Shown: positions 46,816-56,985, numbered from the stretch's first letter. The stretch: DNA of 64,000 nucleotides from Shewanella insulae (GCF_009831655.1 NZ_WRPA01000003.1:62001-126000); one strand, 5' to 3'. Numbers and translations: made by a program. Notes: generated by a model not told the origin, from the letters alone.

Positions 46816-47925
46816 TCAGTTGCCGGGGAACAGGCCGCCGAGCACAGTCTCACGGCTGGCGCCCGTGACGGCGGGCAGGTTACCGGGCAGGCCTAGCTTG
46901 TGGCGCATGGCGAGCCAGGCGAAGGCGATACCTTCAACCCATTGAGGAGCTATCCCTAGGCTGGCGGTGGTGTGTACCTGATAGCCGGGCAGTAGTTTGG
47001 CCAGGCGGCTGAGCAGCTCGGTGTTAAAGGCGCCGCCACCGCAGACATACAGCTCGGCCTTATCGGTGAGCTTGAGGCAGTCGTTAGCGATGCTGTGGCA
47101 GGTGAGATCCAGCAGGGTAGATTGAATATCCGCCTCATGCAGATAGCCGAAGTCGGCGGTCTGCTGCTCCAGCCAGGCCTGGTTAAACAGCTCCCGTCCC
47201 GTGCTCTTGGGGGCGCTGAGGGAGAAATAGGAGTGAGACAGCATCTGCTTGAGCAGCTGCTCATCCGTCTCGCCACTGGCCGCCCAGGCGCCGTCCTTAT
47301 CAAAAGCCTCGCCCTGTACCTGCTTTATCCAGGTGTCGATAAGCGTGTTGCCCGGACCGTTATCGAAGCCGATGACGGCGCTGGCATCCCCCGGCAGATA
47401 GGTGATGTTGGAGATGCCGCCTATGTTGAGGATCATCCGCTGGTGGCCTGTACGGGCAAACAACTCCTGGTGAAAGGCGGGCACCAGGGGCGCGCCCTGA
47501 CCGCCCAGGGCGATATCTTTACGGCGAAAGTCGGCGATGACGTCTATGCCCGTGAGGGCGGCTATGGTGTTGGGGTCGCCAATCTGCAGGGTAAAGCCCA
47601 GCTCCAGGTTGGGCATATGGCGCACCGTCTGGCCGTGGCTGCCGATGGCCATGATCTGATGCCTGTCTATGCCGCTCTTGGTCAGCAAGCCCTCGACGGC
47701 CTGGGCGAACAGCTTGCCGACGCTTCGGTCCAATATGCCCATGCGGTTGATCTCATCCGAGCCTGACTGACACAGGCGCTGCAGGCCGCTTAGCAGATGG
47801 CTGGGCAGCGGTTCGGTATGGGTGTCGACCAGGGTGATCTTATCGTCGGTGAAGTCGACCAATACGGCGTCGACGCCATCCATGCTAGTGCCCGACATCA
47901 GGCCGATATAGTAATGTTTGCTCAT
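46816..47925 (-). CDS. anmK: anhydro-N-acetylmuramic acid kinase AnmK
   Basis: 369 residues, family length. [18 protein letters not shown] at the N-terminus, GSHGQTVRH, and [12 protein letters not shown] are signature motifs. It phosphorylates anhydro-MurNAc in cell-wall recycling. It lies just downstream of an M23 endopeptidase gene, so wall cleavage and recycling are linked. Confidence 0.96.
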   Translation of the reverse strand: MSKHYYIGLMSGTSMDGVDAVLVDFTDDKITLVDTHTEPLPSHLLSGLQRLCQSGSDEINRMGILDRSVGKLFAQAVEGLLTKSGIDRHQIMAIGSHGQTVRHMPNLELGFTLQIGDPNTIAALTGIDVIADFRRKDIALGGQGAPLVPAFHQELFARTGHQRMILNIGGISNITYLPGDASAVIGFDNGPGNTLIDTWIKQVQGEAFDKDGAWAASGETDEQLLKQMLSHSYFSLSAPKSTGRELFNQAWLEQQTADFGYLHEADIQSTLLDLTCHSIANDCLKLTDKAELYVCGGGAFNTELLSRLAKLLPGYQVHTTASLGIAPQWVEGIAFAWLAMRHKLGLPGNLPAVTGASRETVLGGLFPGN

Positions 47926-47962
47926 CTAGGTGTCCTGGGGTCTGATGACCCAAAAGAGAGAC

Positions 47963-49426
47963 TCACTGGGAGGCCAATTGCACTTGCTTGTTCTGTTCAA
48001 GTTTAGCCATCAATTGCTTGCTCAGGGCGAGGAAGTTGGATTTTTCCTTGCGAGCTATGGGCAGAGATTGTGGCAGCTTGACCGTGCGCGGGTTACGGTG
48101 CACACCGTTAACGATAAATTCGTAGTGCAGATGGGCGCCTGTGACCCGGCCGGTCGAGCCCAGGGTGCCGATGATCTGCCCCTGTTTCACCGTCTGTCCC
48201 TGCTTGACCTTACGTCGTTTGAGGTGGAGATACTTGGTGGTGTAGGTCTCGTTATGCTTGATAAAGACATAGTTACCATTGTATTGGTTGTAGCTGGACT
48301 TGATCACCCGGCCCTTACCCGCTGCCTTGATGGGGGTGCCGACGGCGGCCACATAGTCGACGCCGCGGTGGGCCCTGACCTGGCCCGTCACCGGGTGGAG
48401 TCGGCGAGGATTGAAGCTGGAGCTGACATACTTGAAGTCTACCGGCGAGCGCAGGAAGGCCTTACGCATGCTGCGGCCCTCTGCCGAATAGTAGTTACCG
48501 TCCTTATAACGTACCGCCGTGTAGCGGTCGCCCTGGTTGTAGAACTCGGCGGCCAGGATGTTGCCGTTACGCAGGAACTCGCCGTCGGCGTATTCCTCTT
48601 CGAATAGGATGGCGAAGTTATCGCCCTGACGCAGATCCAGGGCAAAGTCGATATCCCAGCCGAAGATGGTGGCCAGCTGCATGATCTGGTTGGGGGTTAA
48701 GCCCGCGCCGACACCTGCGTTCCAGAAGTTGCTGCTGATGGTGGCACTGGCAAATTGGGTGCGGTTCTCCACCGTCTTCTTGATGATCTCCTCGCTGTAG
48801 CCCTTGTCGTCCTTGCAGATCTTCAGGGTCGAGATGGGGTCAAGGTGATAGACCACCCGTTTGAGCTGCCCTGCATCGTTCTTGACGATAATGATCTCTT
48901 CACCGGGCAAGATCTTCAAAAGGTTCTTCTTGGCCTTGGGGAGCTGGGTGATCTCATACACGTCGCGGGCCGTGAGCCCGGCGCGCTTAAACAGGGCGGC
49001 CAGGGTGTCGCCGCTACGCACGGTAAACTCCTCGCTGGTTTCCTGTTCCTCTTCGGGCTCTGTGGTTGTGCTTGCAGTCACCTGAGTCAGCGCGCTTTCA
49101 TTTAGGTCTAGGCTTCCATTAAGGTCTAGGTTGCCGCTCTCCTGGGTATCTCGGGCGATCTCATCGGCGCTGGGGGGCTTGGGTGTACGAAAGGCCAGGG
49201 GAACAGGATAGGCATTGCCATTAGGCCTGGTGTCGTTATCTGTGGTCTCGGCATCTGAGTGTTCACCCAGGCGGATCTTACCCGACAATGACGACTTGGT
49301 GGCGCGGGAGGCTTCGGCATCGTCGGAGGGGATAAATATCACGCCTATGGTGATCATCACTAAGACACTCAATATGATCTGATGCAATCTGGGTAATAGT
49401 TTTAAGAGTGTGATGATCTTTCCCAT
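47963..49426 (-). CDS. M23 peptidoglycan endopeptidase (MepM-like)
   Basis: 487 residues from ATG 49426 (GGAG just upstream). Membrane helix (about 14-32), OapA/LysM-like region (FTVRSGDTLAALFKRAGLT), and an M23 domain with HRGVDYVAAVGTPIKA and HLHYEFIVNG supplying the zinc ligands. Such enzymes cut peptide cross-links for wall growth. It precedes anmK and is divergent from tyrS. Confidence 0.92.
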   Translation of the reverse strand: MGKIITLLKLLPRLHQIILSVLVMITIGVIFIPSDDAEASRATKSSLSGKIRLGEHSDAETTDNDTRPNGNAYPVPLAFRTPKPPSADEIARDTQESGNLDLNGSLDLNESALTQVTASTTTEPEEEQETSEEFTVRSGDTLAALFKRAGLTARDVYEITQLPKAKKNLLKILPGEEIIIVKNDAGQLKRVVYHLDPISTLKICKDDKGYSEEIIKKTVENRTQFASATISSNFWNAGVGAGLTPNQIMQLATIFGWDIDFALDLRQGDNFAILFEEEYADGEFLRNGNILAAEFYNQGDRYTAVRYKDGNYYSAEGRSMRKAFLRSPVDFKYVSSSFNPRRLHPVTGQVRAHRGVDYVAAVGTPIKAAGKGRVIKSSYNQYNGNYVFIKHNETYTTKYLHLKRRKVKQGQTVKQGQIIGTLGSTGRVTGAHLHYEFIVNGVHRNPRTVKLPQSLPIARKEKSNFLALSKQLMAKLEQNKQVQLASQ

Positions 49427-49552
49427 TGACTCCGATACCAATTTCTAACACTTAAGCCGATCCTGTTAGTGTACACTCTTTCATTTGTGCTGGCTAACAA
49501 GTAACATTAGTCCCCATTATTTACCTATCGGCTCTTAGGAGTAGCTGCCAAG

Positions 49553-50749
49553 ATGGCTAATTTAGACCAAGCATTAGCAGAAATTAAACGTGGTACCGAC
49601 GAGATCTTGCTCGAATCGGATCTGCTGGAAAAATTAAAAGAGGGACGTCCTCTGCGCATCAAGTTGGGGGCCGACCCAACCGCGCCGGATATTCATCTTG
49701 GCCATACAGTGATCCTCAATAAGCTGCGTGCCTTCCAAGAGCTGGGGCATGAGGTGATCTTCCTGATCGGTGACTTCACCGGCATGGTGGGTGACCCGAG
49801 CGGTAAGAACAGCACGCGTCCGCCGCTGACCCGCGAGCAGGTGATGGCGAATGCCGAGACCTATAAGGAGCAGGTCTACAAGATTCTGGACCCGGCAAAG
49901 ACCCGCATCGAATTCAACTCTAGCTGGCTAGAAGACCTGGGCGCGGCAGGCATGATACGTCTGGCCTCACAGCAGACGGTGGCACGCATGATGGAGCGTG
50001 ATGACTTTAAGAAGCGTTATGCCTCGGGTCAGTCGATCGCCATCCACGAATTTATGTACCCACTGCTACAGGGCTATGATTCTGTGGCGCTGGAAGCCGA
50101 CGTCGAGCTTGGCGGTACAGATCAGAAGTTCAACCTGCTGATGGGCCGCGAGCTGCAAAAGGCGGCGGGTCAGAAGCCACAGGCGGTGATCATGATGCCG
50201 CTGCTGGAAGGTCTGGACGGCGTGAAGAAGATGTCCAAGTCTGCCCACAACTACATAGGTGTCAGCGAGCCAGCCGGCGAGATGTTCGGCAAGATCATGT
50301 CTATCTCAGATGACCTGATGTGGCGCTACTTCGAGCTGCTCTCTTTCCGTCCACTGGAAGAGGTTGCCCAGCTCAAGAGCGACGTCGAGAGCGGCACTAA
50401 TCCGAGAGATGTGAAGATCGCCCTGGCGAAAGAGATCATCGCCCGTTTCCACGACGAGGCGGCAGCCGAGGCGGCGCATCAGGAGTTTATCAATCGCTTC
50501 CAGAAGGGCGCGATCCCGGACGATATCCAGGAGATCGAGATTGTTGCCGGTGACGGTATCGGCATCGCCAACGTGCTCAAAGACGCAGGCCTGGTCAGCT
50601 CGACCTCTGAGGCGATGCGTATGATCAAGCAGGGCGCGGCCAAGCTTGACGGCGAGAAGATTGAAGACAGCCGTCAGCAACTGAGCGCCGGCCTGACAGG
50701 CGTGTTCCAGGTGGGTAAGCGCAAGTTCGCCAAGATCACCCTGGTGTAA
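49553..50749 (+). CDS. tyrS: tyrosyl-tRNA synthetase
   Basis: 398 residues. Class I motifs HLGHTVIL (HIGH type) and KKMSKS (about 225-230) are intact; C-terminal S4-like RNA-binding domain (about 340-398, [14 protein letters not shown]). It charges tRNA-Tyr and is of the TyrRS type lacking the long enterobacterial N-terminus. AGGAG precedes the start. Confidence 0.97.
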   Translation: MANLDQALAEIKRGTDEILLESDLLEKLKEGRPLRIKLGADPTAPDIHLGHTVILNKLRAFQELGHEVIFLIGDFTGMVGDPSGKNSTRPPLTREQVMANAETYKEQVYKILDPAKTRIEFNSSWLEDLGAAGMIRLASQQTVARMMERDDFKKRYASGQSIAIHEFMYPLLQGYDSVALEADVELGGTDQKFNLLMGRELQKAAGQKPQAVIMMPLLEGLDGVKKMSKSAHNYIGVSEPAGEMFGKIMSISDDLMWRYFELLSFRPLEEVAQLKSDVESGTNPRDVKIALAKEIIARFHDEAAAEAAHQEFINRFQKGAIPDDIQEIEIVAGDGIGIANVLKDAGLVSSTSEAMRMIKQGAAKLDGEKIEDSRQQLSAGLTGVFQVGKRKFAKITLV

Positions 50750-50793
50750 CAACCTGGCTAACCCCTGGGGGTTAATGCTTAGATGAAGTCGAT

Positions 50794-50823
50794 AAAAAGG
50801 CCTGCAGATGCAGGCCTTTTTTA
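50794..50823. terminator. bidirectional terminator after tyrS
   Basis: AAAGGCCTGCA / TGCAGGCCTTT with a short GA-containing loop, A run before, six T after. Confidence 0.88.
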
Positions 50824-50885
50824 TGTTCGCTTGGCGCGCGCAACTTAGCGTTCAATATAGCGGGCAGAAGGCTGGTGGTAGTGTA

Positions 50886-51365
50886 TTACTGGGTGGCGAG
50901 CTGGTCTTGCATGGTCTGATAGTCCATCAGATCTTCATGCTCCTTGACCCTGTGATTGGCCAGATCCAGCTTGACCGTGGTCACCCCGGGGATGGCCAGT
51001 TCGATCACCTTGCCAGGCTTACCAAACAGGCTGCCGGGGCCGCGATAGTGATAGTTGCCTATCATCACCACCAGTGAGCCCGAGTTGTACATGTGCTCTA
51101 TGTTGAAATCGTATTCCAGCACGCCGCGATGGGCGCGCTCGAAAAACTCTATGATGTCTCGCCTTCCCGTGTAGGTCTTGCTGGCGGTGCGATCCTTAAA
51201 CACGCTGTCGCGATTGTAGAAGGAGGCCAGGGTGCGGTAGTCATGATCCGTCAGTGCTTGAATATACTTGATCGCCATCTGCTGCTCGGCGGGCATATCG
51301 CCGGGAGCCGCCTGGGTAGCCAGGGGCAGTATCATCAGAATGCTAACTAAAAACTGCTTGATCAT
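50886..51365 (-). CDS. secreted SnoaL/NTF2-like protein
   Basis: 159 residues with a signal peptide (LVSILMILPLATQA). The mature part has the NTF2-like pattern (MAIKYIQALTDHDYRTLASFY, GRRDIIEFFERAHRG). Enzymatic role unknown. It starts one base before the TRIC-like gene's stop, so both are probably in one operon. Confidence 0.78.
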   Translation of the reverse strand: MIKQFLVSILMILPLATQAAPGDMPAEQQMAIKYIQALTDHDYRTLASFYNRDSVFKDRTASKTYTGRRDIIEFFERAHRGVLEYDFNIEHMYNSGSLVVMIGNYHYRGPGSLFGKPGKVIELAIPGVTTVKLDLANHRVKEHEDLMDYQTMQDQLATQ

Positions 51366-51366
51366 C

Positions 51367-51987
51367 TTATGTTTTCTTTAATTCAAACGCCGGAAGTCTC
51401 AGGTGCCACTTAATGGCGGCCAGCCGTATGACGAGCGCGCTTATCATGGCCAAGGCCAGGGCCACCTTGTCTGCCAGGCCCCAGGTGATGGCACAGGTAT
51501 AGCCGATCCCGCCGAAGATGGAGGCGGTCGCATAGATTTCAGTGCGCAATATCATGGGGATCTGGCGACAGAGTATGTCTCGAATAATGCCGCCTCCGAC
51601 GCCAGTTATCAAGCCCATCACCACGGCAATCATGCCGCTGAGGCCAAGATTTAACGCCTTTTCCGCCCCGATCACGGTAAACAGCGCCAATCCGAAGGCA
51701 TCGGCCACCGGCAGGGTGTACTGGGGGACCTTCTTGGGCCGGCGGATAAAGATCAGGGCCAGCAGCACTGTCGCCAGGATCACTATGATGTAGTTGGGGT
51801 CACGGATCCAAAATACCGGTGTGGTACCCAGCAGGGCGTCGCGTATGCTACCGCCGCCAATGGCTGTGACCGAGGCCAGCACTATCACCCCAAAGGGATC
51901 CATGCGATGACGCCCGGCCGCCAGGGCGCCGGAAAGGGCAAATACCGCAGTGCCGCACAGGTCGAAGAAGTAGATCCACTCCTTCAT
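51367..51987 (-). CDS. TRIC/UPF0126 family membrane protein (YicG-like)
   Basis: 206 residues from MKEWIYFFDLCGTAVFALSG; the upstream extension is inside another gene. Two repeats with GGGSIRDALLG and GGGIIRDILCR are the family signature, six or seven membrane segments. Relatives include trimeric cation channels. The start overlaps the preceding gene (ATGA). Confidence 0.88.
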   Translation of the reverse strand: MKEWIYFFDLCGTAVFALSGALAAGRHRMDPFGVIVLASVTAIGGGSIRDALLGTTPVFWIRDPNYIIVILATVLLALIFIRRPKKVPQYTLPVADAFGLALFTVIGAEKALNLGLSGMIAVVMGLITGVGGGIIRDILCRQIPMILRTEIYATASIFGGIGYTCAITWGLADKVALALAMISALVIRLAAIKWHLRLPAFELKKT

Positions 51988-52373
51988 TGATCTAGCTCTT
52001 GCAGGTGGTAGTTGAGGGCATCGACCGAGATGCGGATCTCGAGCACAGACAACACTAGTGAATAGAGCAGAAGCAGCAGGCTGGAGCCGAAGATAATAGA
52101 GCCGGTTTTGTTGAAGCCCACATAGATGAAGATCATACACAGGACGCACAGGGCGAAGCTGGATACCCCCGCCTCCTGCATGCGGCGAATGATGACGATG
52201 CGGCGACGCAGGTTCTTCAGCTGGCCCGAGTGTACAGGTTTGCCCTCGGCGCTCAGGCTGCGGATCAGTGCCGCCAGCGAGAAGAAGCGGTTGGTATAGG
52301 CCAGGAGTAACAGAGAGATAGCCGGAAACAGTAGCGCCGGTGTGGTCAGGGAAATGTGAAGATTCTCAAACAA
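51984..52373 (-). CDS. DUF2721 membrane protein
   Basis: 129 residues if it starts at TTG 52373, eight bases after AGGCG; a TTG at 52427 is the other option. About three membrane segments, with LKNLRRRIVIIRRMQEAGVS between them, match DUF2721. Function unknown. It is coupled to the TRIC-like gene. Confidence 0.75.
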   Translation of the reverse strand: MFENLHISLTTPALLFPAISLLLLAYTNRFFSLAALIRSLSAEGKPVHSGQLKNLRRRIVIIRRMQEAGVSSFALCVLCMIFIYVGFNKTGSIIFGSSLLLLLYSLVLSVLEIRISVDALNYHLQELDQ

Positions 52374-52489
52374 AGTCGTTACGCCTATAGTGCCAATATG
52401 TTGTCGCCAGAGGGGGAATAATACCAAGGGTTTTTGGCTTGTCTAGTCAAAAGACGTCGGGGCAGAGTCGGCGCTCCCCAGAGAGGCGA

Positions 52490-53473
52490 TTAAGCGTGCG
52501 CCAGCAGCCTAAGCATGGCCCAGAGGCTAGGAATTAACAGCACGGAGAGCACCCATATGCCCTTGCTCAGGCGCAGCAGCCTGAGCGCCGCCCTGATGGT
52601 GTGGGGCGTGGGCTTGGGGCCGGTGCCGATGCGGGCAATATCGACCCTTTGGCCGGCAAATTTCTGCGGGCCGCCGAGCTCAGTATCGAGCACTTTCGCC
52701 GCCAGGGTACAGGTGGGCAGATGGTTGTTTATCGGCAGTGGGCTCTTGGCGGGCCTAAACAGCTGCATCAGGGCGCCTGGCCCGCCCTGGATCGCCAGGG
52801 TGAAGTTCCAGGCCTGGGTCGGCAGCCAGTAGAGCAAGGAGCTCAACAGATAGACGGGGCGACCAAACTCGCGATATTGCGGGTTGAGGGCTGGCCAGGT
52901 GTATTCCAGCTGCTTGATCATCCGCGCGCCCAGCACCAGGGGGGCACCACCGACGGCGTAGAAGAGTATGGTGGCGACCGTGCCGTAGATGGAGGTGGTC
53001 ATCAACTTCTCGATCACCGTCTTGCTCATGCCCACCTCGGAAAGCTCGCGGGTGTCACGATAGACCCACTGGCTCAGCAGGCGGCGGGCGCGCTGCTTGT
53101 CCTGACGCTCAAGGGCCTGGCCCGTCTCCTCTGCCACCTTGTGAAACTGCTCGTCGCACAGGCAGAGATAGAGAAACAGACACTCGAAGAACCAGGGGAA
53201 GGCCGCCAGCTCCAGCAGAAAACTCAGAATCAGCCAGAAGGGCAGCACCAGAAGCAGTACAGACAGGCTGCCCGCCACTCGCTGCTGGTTTGCGGAGCGA
53301 TCAGATCTCGCCACCTTGGCCGACAGGCTGCGCGCCAGCTGAGAAAACCAGTAGAAGGCCTGGTATTCCCTGGGCAGCGGCGCCAGCAGGGCCATGAAGA
53401 TGGCGACCAACAAGATGGCGGCCCCTTGGTAGAAGGGGCTGTCCAGCAGTAGTTGTTGGATGATATCGTACAT
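52490..53473 (-). CDS. CobD/CbiB-family membrane protein
   Basis: 327 residues, about five membrane segments. The C-terminal block LDTELGGPQKFAGQRVD ... GTGPKPTPHTIRAALRLLR resembles the last domain of CbiB, the adenosylcobinamide-phosphate synthase. No other cobalamin synthesis gene is nearby, so it may serve salvage or have a different substrate (AmpE belongs to the same wider family). It sits between DUF2721 and mtnN. Confidence 0.75.
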   Translation of the reverse strand: MYDIIQQLLLDSPFYQGAAILLVAIFMALLAPLPREYQAFYWFSQLARSLSAKVARSDRSANQQRVAGSLSVLLLVLPFWLILSFLLELAAFPWFFECLFLYLCLCDEQFHKVAEETGQALERQDKQRARRLLSQWVYRDTRELSEVGMSKTVIEKLMTTSIYGTVATILFYAVGGAPLVLGARMIKQLEYTWPALNPQYREFGRPVYLLSSLLYWLPTQAWNFTLAIQGGPGALMQLFRPAKSPLPINNHLPTCTLAAKVLDTELGGPQKFAGQRVDIARIGTGPKPTPHTIRAALRLLRLSKGIWVLSVLLIPSLWAMLRLLAHA

Positions 53474-53510
53474 CGCGTCGTTGTCTGTATGCCGTCCCTG
53501 AGCCTGACTG

Positions 53511-54203
53511 TTACAGGTGCTTCAGCAGCGAGATCACCATCAGCGCAGAATGATGACCGGCCTTCACCAGGTAGCTGTCAAAATCTACCGGCGAATCGTT
53601 GTTGGCGTTGTCTGAGAGGGAGCGGATCACCACGAAAGGCACCTTGAACTGGTGACACACCTGGGCAATCGCCGCACCTTCCATCTCACAGGCCGCCATG
53701 GTCGGGAAGTTACTTAGCATCACCTTAGTGCGTTCAGGGTCGCAGATAAAGCTGTCGCCGGTGCAGATAAGCCCCTCGATAGCCTTCACCTCCCCCAGAT
53801 CCGCCACTGCCTTCTTAGCCGCCTCGACCAGTGTTCTGTCTGGCATGAAGGCCGCAGGTTGCTGGGCCATCTGACCTATCTCATAGCCGAAGGCGGTCAC
53901 GTCCACATCGTGGTGACGTACCTCAGAGGAGATAACGATGTCGCCGATGGCCAGGCTGTCGACGAAGCCGCCCGCCGAGCCCGTGTTGATCACGTAATCT
54001 GGGGCATATTTCTCAATCAGCAGTGTGGTGGCGACACTGGCGGTGACCTTGCCGATGCCAGAGCGGGTGACGATCACCTCTTTGCCCTCTAGCTGTCCGG
54101 CGACAAACTCTATGCCCGCGATGGTCTGGCTCTGGGTGTCTGTCATGGCCGAAATTAGGTGAGCGACTTCTGGCTCCATGGCGCCGATAATACCAATTTT
54201 CAT
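53511..54203 (-). CDS. mtnN: 5'-methylthioadenosine/S-adenosylhomocysteine nucleosidase
   Basis: 230 residues from [13 protein letters not shown]; the longer frame is rejected. [14 protein letters not shown] and RSLSDNAN (catalytic Asp) are intact. It removes adenine from MTA and SAH, recycling these inhibitors and making the AI-2 precursor. Core gene at the edge of an accessory insertion. Confidence 0.96.
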   Translation of the reverse strand: MKIGIIGAMEPEVAHLISAMTDTQSQTIAGIEFVAGQLEGKEVIVTRSGIGKVTASVATTLLIEKYAPDYVINTGSAGGFVDSLAIGDIVISSEVRHHDVDVTAFGYEIGQMAQQPAAFMPDRTLVEAAKKAVADLGEVKAIEGLICTGDSFICDPERTKVMLSNFPTMAACEMEGAAIAQVCHQFKVPFVVIRSLSDNANNDSPVDFDSYLVKAGHHSALMVISLLKHL

Positions 54204-54452
54204 TGAATGCCCTTTATGGTCTAGGTGGATCTGGCCGCGCGAAGGCGCAGCCTGTCTAAAGATAATGGGCGCTAATATAGCAATAAAGTGGTTCGGTGGC
54301 GAGATAGGGGGACTCACGCCGAGACATCAGGCGTTATTTTCAATTGCCTGCGGCAATTCGGTTTCGCTTCTTTAGCATCTACCATAAATAGTATTTGAAG
54401 GTTAATTTATAATCATTGCTTTATGGTTTACCTATTGCCTGCGGCAGGCTCA

Positions 54453-54568
54453 TGTGCAGATACGCCTGTGAGCCGCCGTGAATACATTCCCTGTAGGCTC
54501 TGCCGAAACATCCATGTTTCGGAAGCTCACCGGCGTATCTACACCCGGTTTTCCATCTCTTCGATTTG
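54453..54568 (+). repeat. structured repeat, left copy
   Basis: 116 bp over 80% identical to the reverse complement of 57414-57531. It folds as an outer stem (54456-54473 with the 3' arm 54524-54541, 16 of 18 paired) and an inner 9-bp stem CCGAAACAT / ATGTTTCGG. Confidence 0.85.
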
Positions 54569-54835
54569 ACCGTATTTGATAAGCATAGGTATTTGAATAG
54601 GGCGTGAATGGCCAAGGTTTTGTGGAAATGAATTTTGCCTGCTGAAGACCAATGCTACATAGTTTTGAATTGCTTGGCAGCAAGTGCAGTGCATGGATGC
54701 ACCAATTTTTTTGGACATTTTTGTGTTAGAACTTTAGTTCCATATTGATGAGTTTCAGATTAATTTTTTTATGTGCTAGCGCCGCATTAAGGTGTGAGCA
54801 ACGCTACCACTGAATCTAACCGTACCACAGTAAAC

Positions 54836-54875
54836 ACAAAACCCAACGATGACATTAAAAATGCCAAGCGTTGGG
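54836..54875 (-). terminator. terminator after the HNH nuclease gene
   Basis: Minus strand CCCAACG / CGTTGGG stem with an inner GGCATT / AATGTC stem, followed by TTTTGTGTTT. Confidence 0.7.
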
Positions 54876-54911
54876 AATCACTCTTAAATGCTTTGTATGG
54901 TTGCCTTGTGC

Positions 54912-55607
54912 TTATACGCAAAGCTTTTTTATATGTTCTTGTTGAGCAAGTTGTTTCCCATGTTCAACAACATCACCAATACAGGCAAGAATAAAGTTTT
55001 CCTCAATGGCAGTAGATGCACTTACCAACTCTTGATGTAAAAGTCCTATTTTTTTCTTTACTTCTATTGAAACATTACCATAGTCAACAAACTTATATAA
55101 GAACCGCAAAAGGCCACAAACCTCAATTGTTTCTTTACCTTTTGAATCTAATGGGATAAAGAATAAAGAAGAGTTAAGTATTTTTATATGCTGATGATAT
55201 ATATCCAGATGAGGATGAATAATTAAATAATCTTCTTTGTTTGATGGTAATGTCTTTCTCTTTCTATTTTTTAAAACGTTCTTGTTGCTTTTTGCTTGAT
55301 TACAATCTTTACAAGATACACATAAATTTAATGGAGAAAACATAAACTGAGGAAAGTCATCCTTAGGAATTATGTGCTCTGCATCCCATACACCATTGTG
55401 CTCAACTACATTCTTTTGCTTACAATATGGACAAAGAAAACCCTGAACATTTATATAGTGGTCTTTTATGCTTTTTTTTAGGTTTTTAAGGTCTACATCT
55501 TTATCATTATTCCAGTACTCGCCACACTTCTCAGTATTGTCTAATTCATTATAAGAGTCTACTTTTCTCTGATCTTTATCATTATACTTTATTAACATTT
55601 CAGACAT
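54912..55607 (-). CDS. ptuB: HNH endonuclease, Septu PtuB-like
   Basis: 231 residues. Zinc ribbon FLCPYCKQKN and CVSCKDCNQ flank an HNH core: WDAEHIIPKDD (first His) and FSPLNLCVS (Asn), the fold of Septu PtuB and the TIGR02646-type nuclease. It cleaves nucleic acid in Septu; the substrate here is inferred. The ATG overlaps the ATPase stop by eight bases, so the two are translationally coupled. Low GC against both flanks. Confidence 0.82.
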   Translation of the reverse strand: MSEMLIKYNDKDQRKVDSYNELDNTEKCGEYWNNDKDVDLKNLKKSIKDHYINVQGFLCPYCKQKNVVEHNGVWDAEHIIPKDDFPQFMFSPLNLCVSCKDCNQAKSNKNVLKNRKRKTLPSNKEDYLIIHPHLDIYHQHIKILNSSLFFIPLDSKGKETIEVCGLLRFLYKFVDYGNVSIEVKKKIGLLHQELVSASTAIEENFILACIGDVVEHGKQLAQQEHIKKLCV

Positions 55608-56985
55608 TCGCGACTTCCATAAAAGCTTCTTGCGCCATTTCCATTAGCTTAAATACAGGGTCAGAATTATCTATTTTATCTTTCAACGACAAAAGAGTAC
55701 TAAGCTTGTTTTTCTCGTATTCATCTAGCCTACCAGTCTCTCCAAAACTGGTTAAGATTGATATTAACTCTCTAGTTAGATACTCATTTTTGTACCCCGG
55801 CGTCATAAAGGTGTTTGCCAACTGAAAGTCAACAGATTTTTTATTTACCTCAGATGCTGAAACTATCGAACCATCGTCCATTTTCACAAGATAACAGTTT
55901 TCATCTCTTAACTTTGAAACTAGTAATGGGGAGTGCGTAGCAATCAGGAATTGACAGCCACTGAAGTTCTTAAATGTATTAATAAGAACATCAATATATC
56001 TCTCTTGCCACTCAGGATGAAGACAAACTTCTGGCTCATCAATACAAATTAAACTGTTATCTTCAATTTGACTTGCTATCCCAAGAACGTTCATTACAAC
56101 ACTCTGCTCTCCAGAGCTAGCATCTCCAATTCTAAAAATACTACCACTATTTTTTTCTAGATTGATTTCCCTTAAGCTTGCCATACCAAGCTCTGAAAGG
56201 AAGAATAAATCATCAATATTACCGAGTTTATCAAGATCAAAGTGAATCCCATTTTCCTCGAAAACAATATCTATCCTAGGTCTTAAATCCATAGACCCCA
56301 TCCTAGAATAAATATCAATAAACCTCTCAACTATTTCATAATTAACATTTCGATCTTCGTTAAAAAAACCTCTATATCTCGCAGATATGGATGGTCTTCT
56401 ATCGTTTGACGTGAGAAAGTCAACAAAATTATCTACAGGATTTGAACTGTTTATTACATCGTTTATACGGTTCCTTGGTAGTTCCAAGTGATACCTAGCT
56501 TGAATTATAGGGTTATATCCAAGAAATCCCAGAACTTCACAAATTTTTGATATTCTAGATTTATCACCACAAGCTGATTTAAGTAAAGACATATATATAT
56601 TACTCATATAAGCCATGCCTAGATCAGCACTTCTCAAATTACGTAGCCCAAGATATGAATATTTTTCGTGGAGATTACCTCGTAAATCCAAGGGGAATTT
56701 ATCAAACGGGCTTGTTGACACTGCAATTATTTTACTTGGTAAAGTATTTACTACTATTTTGTCACTCAACTTTCCATCAAATAGCCCAGGTGAAACCAGT
56801 GTCTCTCTTCGAAAATCATTCCGTCGAGACGTGTTACCAATGAATTCTTCAATAATAGCTTTCATCAACCGACTTTTACCGGTACCGTTTTTGCCTACGA
56901 TCGCAGTATAAATATTCCCATTATTCTCAATTTCCCCTTGAGAGAAACTAAAAACCTTGCCTTTAAACCTGTACTCTATTAACAC
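55600..56985 (-). CDS. ptuA: AAA/ABC-type ATPase, Septu PtuA-like
   Basis: 461 residues, close to PtuA size. Walker A VGKNGTGKSRL (about 30-40), ABC-like signature DASSGEQSVV, Walker B LICIDEPEVCLHPEW and H-loop ATHSPLLVS. In Septu the ATPase forms a complex with the PtuB HNH nuclease and senses phage infection. ATPase-HNH pairs also act as effectors of some retrons, but no reverse transcriptase is in the window. The gene is AT-rich and inside inverted repeats, signs of transfer. Confidence 0.82.
   Translation of the reverse strand: MLIEYRFKGKVFSFSQGEIENNGNIYTAIVGKNGTGKSRLMKAIIEEFIGNTSRRNDFRRETLVSPGLFDGKLSDKIVVNTLPSKIIAVSTSPFDKFPLDLRGNLHEKYSYLGLRNLRSADLGMAYMSNIYMSLLKSACGDKSRISKICEVLGFLGYNPIIQARYHLELPRNRINDVINSSNPVDNFVDFLTSNDRRPSISARYRGFFNEDRNVNYEIVERFIDIYSRMGSMDLRPRIDIVFEENGIHFDLDKLGNIDDLFFLSELGMASLREINLEKNSGSIFRIGDASSGEQSVVMNVLGIASQIEDNSLICIDEPEVCLHPEWQERYIDVLINTFKNFSGCQFLIATHSPLLVSKLRDENCYLVKMDDGSIVSASEVNKKSVDFQLANTFMTPGYKNEYLTRELISILTSFGETGRLDEYEKNKLSTLLSLKDKIDNSDPVFKLMEMAQEAFMEVANV

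Larger units (their letters stand above)
54204..54911. other. intergenic region at the left end of the accessory insertion
   Basis: No supported gene. It holds an ATTGCC/GGCAAT palindrome, the left structured repeat and the ptuB-side terminator. A 66-codon frame at 54794-54994 overlaps the nuclease gene on the other strand and is rejected. Confidence 0.6.

Noticed and set aside
54841-54877. possible integron attC site (ACCCAAC ... GTTGGGA)
   Set aside because: The spacing is too short, the right core lacks the final pyrimidine, and it works better as a terminator for the nuclease gene; no integron integrase is present.
54794-54994. 66-codon plus-strand frame
   Set aside because: It runs through the terminator and the 3' end of the HNH nuclease gene on the other strand.
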